From positions 21,301 to 85,300 of the forward strand of contig JACAAY010000005.1 of the NCBI GenBank assembly GCA_013377095.1: DNA of 64,000 nt. The letters are read 5' to 3'. Positions 9,114-17,570 of the stretch are shown piece after piece; positions within the stretch are counted from its first letter, which is position 1, and the number at the start of each line of letters is the position of its first letter. Below the pieces are notes generated by a model. It was not told the origin of the DNA. It searched no databases and was given only the letters and a program-made list of their open reading frames with translations. Position numbers and translations under genes: made by a program. This stretch comes from Desulfuromonadales bacterium. Its GTDB lineage: Bacteria; Desulfobacterota; Desulfuromonadia; Geobacterales; Pseudopelobacteraceae.

Positions 9114-11558
9114 ATGAAGGTTTTCGTATCCGGTATTTTAATTTTTATGGCAGCAATTTTCGGCAGCACGGACTGTTCACTGGCAGGGATCAATCAATGG
9201 AGCGGTTTCGGGCCGGGGGCGCGCTACATGGGCCATATAGTCATCCATCCGACAAACCCCTCCATCATCTATGCGGCGTCATTTGGTGGCGGGATTTTCA
9301 GGAGCACGGATGGCGGCAACAGCTGGTTGCCCAGCAACATCGGCCTGACAGCCACCTATTACAATGTTGAAGCACTGGCCATCGATCCGTTGACTCCTGC
9401 CACGATCTATGCCGGTACCACTAACGGGATCTGTAAGAGCACGGATGGCGGCGACACCTGGGTTACAGCCAACTCAGGCCTGACGAAAACGAATATCAAC
9501 TATCTGGCCATCAACCCTTCGACACCCTCAACCCTGTATGCCGGGACATACGACGGTGGTGTTTTCAGGAGTACGAACGGTGGAAACACCTGGAGCGCCA
9601 TCAACAGCGGTCTTCCCATTAACGCACGGATCAATGCTTTGGCCATCGATCCGTCATCCACCTCCACGGTCTATGCCGGACTGGATAGTTCCGGGGTATA
9701 CAAGAGCAGTAACGGCGGCGACAGCTGGAGCAGCCTCAACACCGGTATGACCACGAACAGTAAATATGTGAGCAGCCTGATCCTCGACCCGTTGACCCCG
9801 TCCACCATCTACATCGGTACATTCGACGGCGTTTTCCGGAAGGTGGGAACCGGCAACTGGAGCGCATTCAATACTGGTCTGACAAACACAAATGTCGGAC
9901 CACTTGCCATTGACCGGGCAACACCCTTCAACATCTATGCAGGAACTACAAACGGTGTCTTCAAGAAGACAGGGAGCGGCAACTGGAGCGTTGTCAATAG
10001 CGCTCTGGATAACGCCCAAGTAATCGTAGTCGCACCAAATACAGCCGCCACGGTCTATGTCGGGTCGGGGTACGGGATTTTCAAGAGCAGCAACAGTGGC
10101 AGCACCTGGAAATCGATTGATACGGGAACCTCCGATCTGTCAATCATGTCGATGATCATTGACCCCAAAACCCGTGCTACCATGTATGTCAGCGGATCAG
10201 ATTCGAACAGCAGATCAACTCCCGGCGCCTACAGGAGCACGGATGGAGGCACCACCTGGAGTTCCATCAATTCGGGCATGCCGGAATACAGAACAGTCAG
10301 GTCTCTCGCCGTCAACCCGTTAACGACCTCGACCATCTACGCCGGGACAAATTCGGGCGTCTACAGGAGTATTGACGGAGGGAGCAACTGGGGCCTGACC
10401 AGCGTCGGCTTGACAAATACGGACATCGCTCTCGTGACCATCAATCCGGTTCTACCCTCCACCATCTATACGGGAACGTACGGTGGTGGAATTTTCAGGA
10501 GTATTGACGGAGGGAACACCTGGATCAAGGTCACGAGTGGTATTCCCGGTGTTCAGGTTTACATCTATTCCATCGCAATCAACCCGACAACACCCGCCAC
10601 CCTCTTCGCGGGCACCTACAACGGACTCTTCAGAAGCCTGGATGGAGGGGACAGCTGGAACGCCGTAGGTCCCACTTTGCCCAATACACGTTTCTCAGCG
10701 CTTGCCATCAGGCCGGGCACATCCACCACCATCTATGCCGGTACGGGCGGGGGTGGAGCTTTCAGGAGCACTGACGGAGGGGACAACTGGACCGCAATCA
10801 ACTCAGGACTCACCAGCCTGTATGTGACCAGTCTGGCCATCGACCCGGAAGCGCCCGACACCATCTATGCCGGAACAGGTGGGGGAAAAGTTTTCAGGAG
10901 TACGGACGGAGGAGACAACTGGGTGTCTGTCAGCTATGAGCTCGGAAACATGAACCTCCAGGAGATCGAGACCCTAACCATCAGCCCCGTAAACCACTCG
11001 ACAATCTATGCTGGAACATACATGAACGGCCTGTTCGGGATAACCTTCTTCACACCCAAGCTGAGTCTGACCGTCACCGGCGCGGGCTCTGGGAGGGTCG
11101 TGAGCGACCCAGCCGGGATTGACGCCAACACAAGTTGCTCTCAGACGTTCAGCTACGGCTCTTCGGTTACTTTGCGCGCCGAACCGTTTGAATACTCTCT
11201 GTTCAGCGGCTGGTCCGGAGACTGCGGCAGCACTGCCGACTGCCTGTTGGCAATGATCTCCGACAGGGTGGTGGCAGCCGGCTTTGAAAAAGACATGGTC
11301 CATCGAACGCTGCTTGACGGAACGACGGCCAACTTCACTACCCTGCAGGAGGCATACGACCAAGCCCCGACCGAAGGCATCGTCAAGGCTTGGGCTGTCG
11401 ACTTTGACGAAAGCCTGACCGCAGGCAAACCAAAAGTAGTAACCATCAAGGGCGGCTACAACAGCAAATACGAGAACAACGACAGCTATACATCAATCCG
11501 CCCTTCCCTCAGTGTCAATTCTGGCACCCTTATTGTGGAGGAGGTGATCATTCGATAA
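9114..11558 (+). CDS. Secreted tandem beta-propeller protein with C-terminal surface module
   Basis: The 814-residue protein begins with a signal peptide (about residues 1-24, ending CSLA). It then carries about 14 repeats of 40-47 residues with the pattern STIYAGT-x-G-x-FRSTDGG-x-W (about residues 25-640), like BNR/sortilin-type beta-propeller blades; 14 blades would make two seven-bladed propellers. One region (about 645-725) resembles a bacterial InlB-B-like repeat (SGRVVSDP...SGWSGDC). The last 85 residues (TLQEAYDQA...VTIKGGY...IVEEVIIR) match in pattern the C-terminus of the metalloprotease at 20620-23385. ATG 9114 follows GAGGAA. Substrate and role are unknown; adhesion or glycan binding is possible. 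Confidence 0.85.
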   Translation: MKVFVSGILIFMAAIFGSTDCSLAGINQWSGFGPGARYMGHIVIHPTNPSIIYAASFGGGIFRSTDGGNSWLPSNIGLTATYYNVEALAIDPLTPATIYAGTTNGICKSTDGGDTWVTANSGLTKTNINYLAINPSTPSTLYAGTYDGGVFRSTNGGNTWSAINSGLPINARINALAIDPSSTSTVYAGLDSSGVYKSSNGGDSWSSLNTGMTTNSKYVSSLILDPLTPSTIYIGTFDGVFRKVGTGNWSAFNTGLTNTNVGPLAIDRATPFNIYAGTTNGVFKKTGSGNWSVVNSALDNAQVIVVAPNTAATVYVGSGYGIFKSSNSGSTWKSIDTGTSDLSIMSMIIDPKTRATMYVSGSDSNSRSTPGAYRSTDGGTTWSSINSGMPEYRTVRSLAVNPLTTSTIYAGTNSGVYRSIDGGSNWGLTSVGLTNTDIALVTINPVLPSTIYTGTYGGGIFRSIDGGNTWIKVTSGIPGVQVYIYSIAINPTTPATLFAGTYNGLFRSLDGGDSWNAVGPTLPNTRFSALAIRPGTSTTIYAGTGGGGAFRSTDGGDNWTAINSGLTSLYVTSLAIDPEAPDTIYAGTGGGKVFRSTDGGDNWVSVSYELGNMNLQEIETLTISPVNHSTIYAGTYMNGLFGITFFTPKLSLTVTGAGSGRVVSDPAGIDANTSCSQTFSYGSSVTLRAEPFEYSLFSGWSGDCGSTADCLLAMISDRVVAAGFEKDMVHRTLLDGTTANFTTLQEAYDQAPTEGIVKAWAVDFDESLTAGKPKVVTIKGGYNSKYENNDSYTSIRPSLSVNSGTLIVEEVIIR

Positions 11559-11716
11559 TGAACGTCTAGAGGGAACGTAGCGGGGAGGGTTCAAATAGTT
11601 GCCAGCAGAAGGATCGACATTCTCTTGTGGTGAATCGCCCACCATGGCTAAGCCTGGGGATTCTGATAGTGAAGCCTCCCATGCTTGACACAGCTGTTAC
11701 CTTTTTCGGGCAAGCC

Positions 11717-11749
11717 AAAAGCCCCGCCGGAGACTCCGACGGGGCTTTT
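11717..11749. terminator. Bidirectional intrinsic terminator
   Basis: AAAAGCCCCG (11717-11726) pairs with CGGGGCTTTT (11740-11749), with further pairing of CGGAG and CTCCG inside. There are four A on the left and four T on the right, so it can serve both the propeller gene and the convergent minus-strand gene ending at 11802. Confidence 0.85.
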
Positions 11750-11801
11750 GTTAATAAAAACCAGATAAAGAAAGGAGCGATCCCCTCTAAAACATCATGC
11801 T

Positions 11802-12422
11802 TCAGCGTCTGTCATGATCCTTCCACTCTTCCTTATCCCGCTTACGTTCATACTTCAGCTCTTCCTTATCCCGCTTGCGTTCCTCTTTCCACTCCTGCTT
11901 GTCACGCTTGCGCTCCTCTTTCCAGTCCCTGCGGTCATCCCTGCGATCTTCTCTGCGGATTTCCCTGACTTCCCGACCGGCCCAGAATTGCCTGCCACGA
12001 TAATGGTTCTGATCGCGGCGGTAGTTCTGGAATTCCCTGTCGCGGTGCACGCGGATATACTCCAGACCCTGACGTCGTACGACCAGAGGCAGGCGTTCCT
12101 GCCGCACTCCTACCCAGGGGCCGTTGTAGCTTCCCGAGCGGTACCAGCCGTTCCGGTAATTGAGGTAGTAGGCATCCTCGGCATAGACGATGTCGTAGGG
12201 AACATCAACTCCCACGTAAATACCAAGGCTCGGTGGGGCCAGGAAGAGCGGCGGCCTTTCGAACAGGACTGGTGGTGGTGGAGGAAGCACAACTCTGGGA
12301 GGCGGAGGCGGCATCGGGACCGGAATTGGGAGACCGAGATTAACATTTACGTTCACCCCTGCCAGTGCGGACATCGGCGCCATAAGAGCGGCGACACACA
12401 GCAACATGATTCCTTTTTTCAT
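11802..12422 (-). CDS. Exported proline- and Arg/Lys-rich repeat protein, unknown function
   Basis: I do not recognise a named function. The 206-residue protein has a signal peptide (MKKGIMLLCVAALMAPMSALA). A proline-rich segment follows (PIPVPMPPPPPRVVLPPPPP). A central region has a Tyr/Trp-rich stretch (YYLNYRNGWYRSGSYNGPW) of a kind I recall in exported proteins of Geobacter relatives. The C-terminus is highly charged, with three 11-residue repeats (DWKEERKRDKQ, EWKEERKRDKE, ELKYERKRDKE) that are likely helical. ATG 12422 has AAGGAG six bases upstream; the frame continues upstream but lacks support. It converges on the propeller gene across a shared terminator. Confidence 0.8.
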   Translation of the reverse strand: MKKGIMLLCVAALMAPMSALAGVNVNVNLGLPIPVPMPPPPPRVVLPPPPPVLFERPPLFLAPPSLGIYVGVDVPYDIVYAEDAYYLNYRNGWYRSGSYNGPWVGVRQERLPLVVRRQGLEYIRVHRDREFQNYRRDQNHYRGRQFWAGREVREIRREDRRDDRRDWKEERKRDKQEWKEERKRDKEELKYERKRDKEEWKDHDRR

Positions 12423-12658
12423 AACAATCTCCTTCATGGTAGTAAGTCTGGCCAAACGTACAGCAACTAGCATGCCTGAGTCCAGGTAAATTGCATTTCA
12501 TTCCGCAACATCGATAGCTTATGGTTCAAACGACTCCATGTGGATGCATTCATTGTGGCGCATATGGGGTAATCAGGGACGCAAACGGGTTGCAAAGTCC
12601 CATTGCTGTTGTCAGTTCATGTCAAAGTGTTCTATAAGGTAATTGCAAGGAGACCGGA

Positions 12659-13312
12659 ATGGATTCAGGCGGTATTTCATCAGGGCGCAGCGGAATGCGG
12701 ACAGCCGCATCAAGCATGGCCAAAATTGAGGGTGTGACCGGTGTGATCCTGGCCGGCGGCGTATCCCGGCGCATGGGCAAAAACAAGGCCCTGCTGAAAC
12801 TGAACGGCATCCCCCTGGTAGAAAAAGTCTACCTCGCCCTGGGGGCACTCTTTGACGATATCGTCCTCGTTACCAATACTCCGGACGAGTATTCATTTCT
12901 CCCCTGCCGCACAACTCCGGACATCTATCCCGGCGCAGGTTCCATTGCCGGACTGCACGCCGGTATGGCGGCCAGCAACACCGAACGGATCTTCGTTGCT
13001 GCCTGCGACATGCCCTTTCTGAATGCCGATCTGGTCAGAATGCTCTGCAACTATGACACTGAAGCCGAAGCGGTGGTTCCGTTGAACGGAGAAGGATTCT
13101 TCGAACCTCTGCATGCGGTCTATGCGGTTACCGCCCTGGATACGGCACGGGATATCATCGAAAACGGCGACAAGAGCATCCTGATACTGTTGAACAGAAT
13201 CCGCACCATACTGATCTCTTACCAGGAAGTCCGCTCCATAGCCGGAGCCGAGGAATCCTTCCGCAACATCAACACTCCAGAAGAGTTCACGGCGGCTCAA
13301 CTGCGGACATGA
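12659..13312 (+). CDS. mobA: Molybdenum cofactor guanylyltransferase
   Basis: MobA attaches GMP to molybdopterin to form the guanine dinucleotide cofactor used by DMSO-reductase-family enzymes. The NTP-transferase signature VILAGGVSRRMGKNKALLKLNG is at about residues 29-50 and the metal-binding ACDMPFL at about 119-125. The 217-residue protein has roughly 28 residues before the motif, longer than most MobA, but AAGGAG at 12647-12652 supports ATG 12659. Its 3' end overlaps the convergent tadA by 26 bases. The preceding 236 bases (12423-12658) show nothing clear. Confidence 0.92.
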   Translation: MDSGGISSGRSGMRTAASSMAKIEGVTGVILAGGVSRRMGKNKALLKLNGIPLVEKVYLALGALFDDIVLVTNTPDEYSFLPCRTTPDIYPGAGSIAGLHAGMAASNTERIFVAACDMPFLNADLVRMLCNYDTEAEAVVPLNGEGFFEPLHAVYAVTALDTARDIIENGDKSILILLNRIRTILISYQEVRSIAGAEESFRNINTPEEFTAAQLRT

Positions 13313-13805
13313 GTCGACTCGCGCGTTTGCGTTTGCGCAGCTCGGCAAAAAAATCGCTCAGCAGGGCCGAGCATTCCGCCTCCATGATTCCCGGCAACAG
13401 TTGGACACGGTGGTTGAGGCGGGGATCATCGGACAGGTCGTAGAGCGAGCCGGCCGCCCCCCCCTTGGGATCGTAACACCCGAACGCCACAGCCGGTATG
13501 CGCGACAGAATGATAGCCCCCATGCACATGAGGCACGGCTCCAGGGTTACATAGAGCGTCGTATCCAGCAGCCGCCAGGAGCCAAGTTTCCGGGCTGCTT
13601 TTCGAATGGCGATCAGTTCCGCATGGGCCGATGGATCCTGGCTGCTCTCACGCAGGTTGTGGCCGCGGGCGATGATCTGACCATCCCTGACTATTACGCA
13701 GCCGATGGGCACTTCGTCTTTGTTGCTCGCCTTGGCCGCCTCGGCAATCGCCCGCTGCATCCAGTAGCGGTGGTTCTTTTCACTCTTCTGTTTTTCTCTG
13801 ACCAT
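13287..13805 (-). CDS. tadA: tRNA-specific adenosine deaminase
   Basis: TadA deaminates A34 to inosine in tRNA-Arg(ACG). The 172-residue protein has the zinc and catalytic signature HAE at residues 61-63 and PCLMC at 90-94, spaced as in the family, plus the PIGCVIV and AFGCYDPKGGAAGS segments. It converges with mobA, and the last 26 bases are shared. Guanine deaminase-type homologues exist, but length and the GGAAGS loop favour TadA. Confidence 0.95.
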   Translation of the reverse strand: MVREKQKSEKNHRYWMQRAIAEAAKASNKDEVPIGCVIVRDGQIIARGHNLRESSQDPSAHAELIAIRKAARKLGSWRLLDTTLYVTLEPCLMCMGAIILSRIPAVAFGCYDPKGGAAGSLYDLSDDPRLNHRVQLLPGIMEAECSALLSDFFAELRKRKRASRLMSAVEPP

Positions 13806-13971
13806 GACGGCAATCTAGCATAGCCACATAAACCGGGCAAAGGGAAACCCTCCTTGGAAGACCTCCACAAGATCCCGTCTGGTAAAAATTCAAATAAATC
13901 GGTCAGAATTCACCAGGCAGTGAGTGAGTTTTTTTCTTGCGGCACGGCATACGGACAATCATAATACCGCC

Positions 13972-15006
13972 ATGCATATTGCGCTCATCTGCCCTTTCAG
14001 TACCGGCCCCATCAGGGGCAACATCACCACGGTTAACCGGATTGCCGATCATCTGCCGACAACCGGTTGTCGGGTAACCGTGCTGTCTAAGGACAGATGG
14101 ACGTCCGGGGAATTGCAGGAGAGAATCAGCCTGATTCGTCCCGATCTGCTGCACGGCTTTCACGCCTTTCACTCGGGACAGCTTACCAGGCAACTTGCCG
14201 AGGCAGCGGGTATTCCGTATCTTATCACCATAACCGGCAGCGACCTGTTTGACCCTGCCATGAACAGCGCCCCTGAAACCATGCAGGCACTTGGCGCTGC
14301 AGCCAATATCACCTGTTTCGATCCCCTGGTGGCGCGCTGCGTGAAGGATTGCTTTTCCGTAGAAGCCGGTAGATTGTCCATTATTCCCCAGGGCGTCACT
14401 CGTCCGTCAAAAGGGGAGCCTTTTCTCAAGACAGAGAACGAGTTTGCAATTCTACTGCCGGCTGCCTTGCGGCCAGTGAAGGGTATTATACAGGCCATGG
14501 ACGCGCTGCTCCCACTGGCGGTTGAGTTCCCTTTCCTGCGGTTGCTTTTGGCTGGTGGCGCCCTTGATGCGGATTACACCGCCAGCATCCGAAAACGGGC
14601 TACCACCCTGCCCTGGGTGCATCTGCTGGGTGAGGTACCCTATCAGCGCATGGGGTCGCTGTATGATGCGGCTGACCTGGTACTGAACAGCTCCCTGTTC
14701 GAAGGGGGCATGGCCAACAGCCTGCTGGAGGCAATGAGCGTGGGAAGGCCGGTTCTGGCTCGGGACATACCGGGCAATCGTTCCCTGATCCGGCATAACA
14801 AGACCGGCTGGCTCTATCAAAGCGACCATGAGCTGCGGGAACTGGCACGAATGCTTCTGTGTAACCCGGAACGGGGAAGCGTAATTGGTGAAGCCGGACG
14901 AGCCTTTGTGCAGAAACACTGTTCACCTTCCCGTGAGGCCCGTCGTTATTTCAGTCTCTACGAACGGATCATCAAGGCACTTCTCTTACTGCGGTATACC
15001 CAGTAA
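13972..15006 (+). CDS. Glycosyltransferase family 4 (GT-B fold)
   Basis: The 344-residue protein has a typical GT4 layout. The N-terminal Rossmann half begins MHIALICPFSTGP-x-RGN and includes a TITGSDLF segment. The C-terminal half contains LPAALRPVKGI, HLLGEVPYQRM and SLFEGGMANSLLEAMSVGRPVLARDIPGN, the E-x7-E nucleotide-sugar motif. ATG 13972 is chosen because the family starts at this methionine. There is no clear Shine-Dalgarno, and a GTG at 13924 would add 16 unrelated residues. It stands alone, 28 bases before a LysR gene. Donor and acceptor are unknown. Confidence 0.82.
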   Translation: MHIALICPFSTGPIRGNITTVNRIADHLPTTGCRVTVLSKDRWTSGELQERISLIRPDLLHGFHAFHSGQLTRQLAEAAGIPYLITITGSDLFDPAMNSAPETMQALGAAANITCFDPLVARCVKDCFSVEAGRLSIIPQGVTRPSKGEPFLKTENEFAILLPAALRPVKGIIQAMDALLPLAVEFPFLRLLLAGGALDADYTASIRKRATTLPWVHLLGEVPYQRMGSLYDAADLVLNSSLFEGGMANSLLEAMSVGRPVLARDIPGNRSLIRHNKTGWLYQSDHELRELARMLLCNPERGSVIGEAGRAFVQKHCSPSREARRYFSLYERIIKALLLLRYTQ

Positions 15007-15033
15007 CAGAACAAAACAAAGGATGCTACCGCC

Positions 15034-15924
15034 ATGATCATCGATCCCCTTTCCCTGAAACTCTTTGTGGCCATCGTGGAAGAAGGCGCCATCGCTGCCG
15101 CGTCGGAGCGGGAACACATCGCGGCATCGGCTGTCAGCAAACGCATCAAGGAACTGGAAGAACGTTTCGGGACGCCGCTGCTCAGACGCACCAACAAGGG
15201 GGTGGTCCCGACCGATGCCGGCGTCACCCTGCTGCACCTGTCGCGCGGCTTGCTGCACGACCTGAACAACATCCATCTGCAGATCAACGAATACTCCAGC
15301 GGCGTGCGCGGCCATGTTCGCCTGAGCGCTAACATCTCCGCCATCAACCAGTTTCTACCCGGCGAACTGAAGCTGTTTATCGAACAGCACCCCCATGTGC
15401 AGATCCACCTGGAAGAGAATGTTAGCGAAAACACCATCAAGGCGGTCAGCAACAGCGCAGCCGATGTGGGTATCATCACCATGGGTTCCTATCGCCCCGA
15501 ACTGGAGCTGTTCCCCTACCATTCCGACCAGCTGATTGTCGTCATCCCGAAAGAGCATCCCCTGGCCGGCAAAAAAAAGGTGACTTTTCAGGAGACGCTT
15601 GATTTTGACTATGTCGGGCTCGCCGTGGGAAGTTCGCTGCACAGCCGCATGCTGCGGGCCGCCAATGAACTGAGCAGAACCCTTAAACTGCGCATCCAAG
15701 TCAACGGTTTCGACGCCCTCTGCCTGATGGTCGAGGCGGGGCTGGGCATCGGCATCGTGCCCAAGGGGGCCGCCAAACCGTACTTCAAGGGGCTGCGTCT
15801 GCGATCCATCGATCTGGACGAAGCCTGGGCCAACCGGGAACTCCTGCTGTGTGTCCGTCGTTTTGACGCTCTTACAACTGCTGCGCAACTGCTCGTACGG
15901 CACCTCCAAAGCACAAACCGCTGA
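15034..15924 (+). CDS. LysR-family transcriptional regulator
   Basis: The 296-residue protein has an N-terminal winged helix-turn-helix (about residues 5-63) with AAASEREHIAASAVSKRIKELEERFGTPLL, the standard LysR recognition segment. A co-inducer-binding domain (about 90-290) follows, with GIGIVPKGAAKPYF near the end. LysR proteins usually act on neighbouring genes; the gene downstream on the same strand is leuC, 118 bases away. Many LysR regulators of leu genes respond to pathway intermediates, but that assignment here is inference. Confidence 0.9.
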   Translation: MIIDPLSLKLFVAIVEEGAIAAASEREHIAASAVSKRIKELEERFGTPLLRRTNKGVVPTDAGVTLLHLSRGLLHDLNNIHLQINEYSSGVRGHVRLSANISAINQFLPGELKLFIEQHPHVQIHLEENVSENTIKAVSNSAADVGIITMGSYRPELELFPYHSDQLIVVIPKEHPLAGKKKVTFQETLDFDYVGLAVGSSLHSRMLRAANELSRTLKLRIQVNGFDALCLMVEAGLGIGIVPKGAAKPYFKGLRLRSIDLDEAWANRELLLCVRRFDALTTAAQLLVRHLQSTNR

Positions 15925-15934
15925 CTCCACACCA

Positions 15935-15966
15935 GCCATCGCGTTTCGCGATGGCAACCTCGCGAA
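15935..15966 (+). promoter_or_regulatory. Two mutually exclusive hairpins between the LysR gene and leuC
   Basis: GCCATCGCG (15935-15943) pairs with CGCGATGGC (15947-15955) around a three-base loop. TTCGCGA (15945-15951) pairs with TCGCGAA (15960-15966). The two stems share the same CGCGA bases, so only one can form at a time. Neither is followed by a T tract. Confidence 0.5.
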
Positions 15967-16042
15967 TGAATGCTTTTCAATGTTGATCGGGTAACGTACT
16001 ATGAAAAAATTCGCACCTCATCAAAGTGAGAAAGGCACCATC

Positions 16043-17326
16043 ATGTCAAAAACCATCGCAGAGAAGATATTCGAGAGCCACCTGGTTGACGAGCCCTTTC
16101 CCGGCACAAAGGTCCTGCGCCTGGACGTTGTGCTCTGCCACGAGATCACCACCCCCATTGCCATCGACGACCTGATCCGCCGTGGCAAGGACCGGGTCTT
16201 CGACACCACCAGAATCAAGGCGGTCATCGACCACGTCACCCCCAGCAAGGACAGCAAGACCGCGACCCAGGCCAAGATCCTGCGCGACTGGGCCCGCCGC
16301 CACGGCATCAAGGATTTCTTCGACATCGGCGCCAACGGTGTCTGTCACGCCCTGTTTCCGGAGAAGGGTTTCATCCGCCCCGGCAACACCGTCATCATGG
16401 GCGACTCCCACACCTGCACCCATGGCGCCTTCGGAGCCTTTGCCGCCGGCGTCGGCACTACCGACCTGGAAGTGGGTATCCTGAAGGGGGTCTGCGCCTT
16501 CCGCCAACCTAAGACCATCCGCTTTAACGTCAACGGGGTTCTCCCCAAGGGTGTCTATGCCAAGGATGTCATCCTACAGATCATCGGCAAAATCGGCGTC
16601 AACGGCGCCACGGACCGGGTAATGGAGTTCCATGGCACTGCTATCGACGACATGACCATGGACTCACGCATGACCCTCTGCAACATGGCCATAGAGGCCG
16701 GCGGTACCTCCGGCATCTGCATGCCGGACATGACCACCGTGGAGTACCTCTGGCCCTTTATCAAGGATCAGTTTGCAAGCAGGGAAGCGGCCCTGGCCGA
16801 GTATTCCAAGTGGCACTCCGACCCTGACGCAGACTACGAACAGACCATTGACATCGACGTCGACACGCTTGAGCCGACCGTCACCTATGGCTACAAACCG
16901 GACCAGGTTAAATCGGTGGCTGAGATGCCCGACTCCCCGGTGGATCAGATCTACCTCGGTTCCTGCACCAACGGCCGCCTGGAGGATCTGCGCATTGCGG
17001 CCCAGATCCTGAAGGGTCACAAACTGGCCTCCAGTGTGCGCGGCATCCTCTCCCCGGCCACCCCCCAGGTCTATCAGGACGCCATCAAAGAGGGGTTGAT
17101 CGAGATCTTCATGGAGGCCGGCTTCTGCATCACCAACCCCACCTGCGGCGCCTGCCTGGGCATGTCCAACGGAGTCCTGGCCGAGGGTGAAGTCTGCGCC
17201 TCCACCACCAACCGCAACTTCATGGGCAGGATGGGCAAGGGGGGCATGGTGCATCTCATGTCACCGGCCACGGCAGCTGCCAGCGGTATCGAGGGCAAAA
17301 TCGCCGATCCACGAAAATATCTCTAA
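16043..17326 (+). CDS. leuC: 3-isopropylmalate dehydratase large subunit
   Basis: LeuC, with LeuD, isomerises 2-isopropylmalate to 3-isopropylmalate in leucine synthesis, using a [4Fe-4S] cluster. The 427-residue length and sequence fit the archaeal/type-2 LeuC group. Cluster ligands lie in LGSCTNG and in NPTCGACLG, and MGDSHTCTHGAFGAFAAGVGTT is present. ATG 16043 is chosen by family length with AAGG eight bases upstream; an upstream ATG at 16001 would add 14 unrelated residues. leuD follows after an unusual 244-base gap containing a long inverted repeat. Homoaconitase is an alternative function for this family, less likely here. Confidence 0.93.
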   Translation: MSKTIAEKIFESHLVDEPFPGTKVLRLDVVLCHEITTPIAIDDLIRRGKDRVFDTTRIKAVIDHVTPSKDSKTATQAKILRDWARRHGIKDFFDIGANGVCHALFPEKGFIRPGNTVIMGDSHTCTHGAFGAFAAGVGTTDLEVGILKGVCAFRQPKTIRFNVNGVLPKGVYAKDVILQIIGKIGVNGATDRVMEFHGTAIDDMTMDSRMTLCNMAIEAGGTSGICMPDMTTVEYLWPFIKDQFASREAALAEYSKWHSDPDADYEQTIDIDVDTLEPTVTYGYKPDQVKSVAEMPDSPVDQIYLGSCTNGRLEDLRIAAQILKGHKLASSVRGILSPATPQVYQDAIKEGLIEIFMEAGFCITNPTCGACLGMSNGVLAEGEVCASTTNRNFMGRMGKGGMVHLMSPATAAASGIEGKIADPRKYL

Positions 17327-17336
17327 CCCTTTTAGT

Positions 17337-17534
17337 GCCATAGAGGACACAGAGAAAACCAAAACAGCTGTTCTCACACGAAGGCACAGAGGCACAAAGA
17401 AAAGCAAAACATACTGAATGCACCCTTTTCAGGGAATGAATTCAGACATTTTTTTAAACCCTTTGTGATCTTCGTGCCTTCGTGTGAGACACGTTTTTAA
17501 AGATTTCCTCCGTGTTCTCTGTGCCCTCTGTGGC
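17337..17534. repeat. Large imperfect inverted repeat between leuC and leuD
   Basis: The left arm (about 17337-17399) and right arm (about 17461-17534) are reverse complements with a few mismatches. Matching blocks include TCTCACACGAAGGCAC against GTGCCTTCGTGTGAGA, and CACAGAGAA against TTCTCTGTG. The 60-base centre contains CCC-TTTTCA-GGG. It would fold into a long stem-loop in the leu mRNA. Similar CACGAAGGCAC-rich elements recur in intergenic regions of many bacteria as far as I recall; this looks like a dispersed palindromic element. Confidence 0.8.
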
Positions 17535-17570
17535 TGACAGCTTTTGACTTTCCAAAAAGGAGATTACACC

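Noticed and set aside
9200..11040. CRISPR-like repetition
   Set aside because: The repeats are in frame, imperfect and encode propeller blades; there are no identical short repeats with unique spacers.
11627..11968. Plus-strand open frame of 113 codons after the propeller gene
   Set aside because: It crosses the bidirectional terminator at 11717-11749, runs into the 3' end of the minus-strand gene, and its C-terminal repeats are the antisense of that gene's 11-residue repeats.
11814..12470. Long plus-strand frame opposite the exported repeat protein
   Set aside because: The minus-strand frame has a signal peptide and ribosome site; the plus-strand frame has neither and is a mirror of it.
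17340..17535. Small RNA gene in the leuC-leuD gap
   Set aside because: The feature is an inverted repeat without a promoter or terminator pattern of its own; a mobile palindromic element explains it better.
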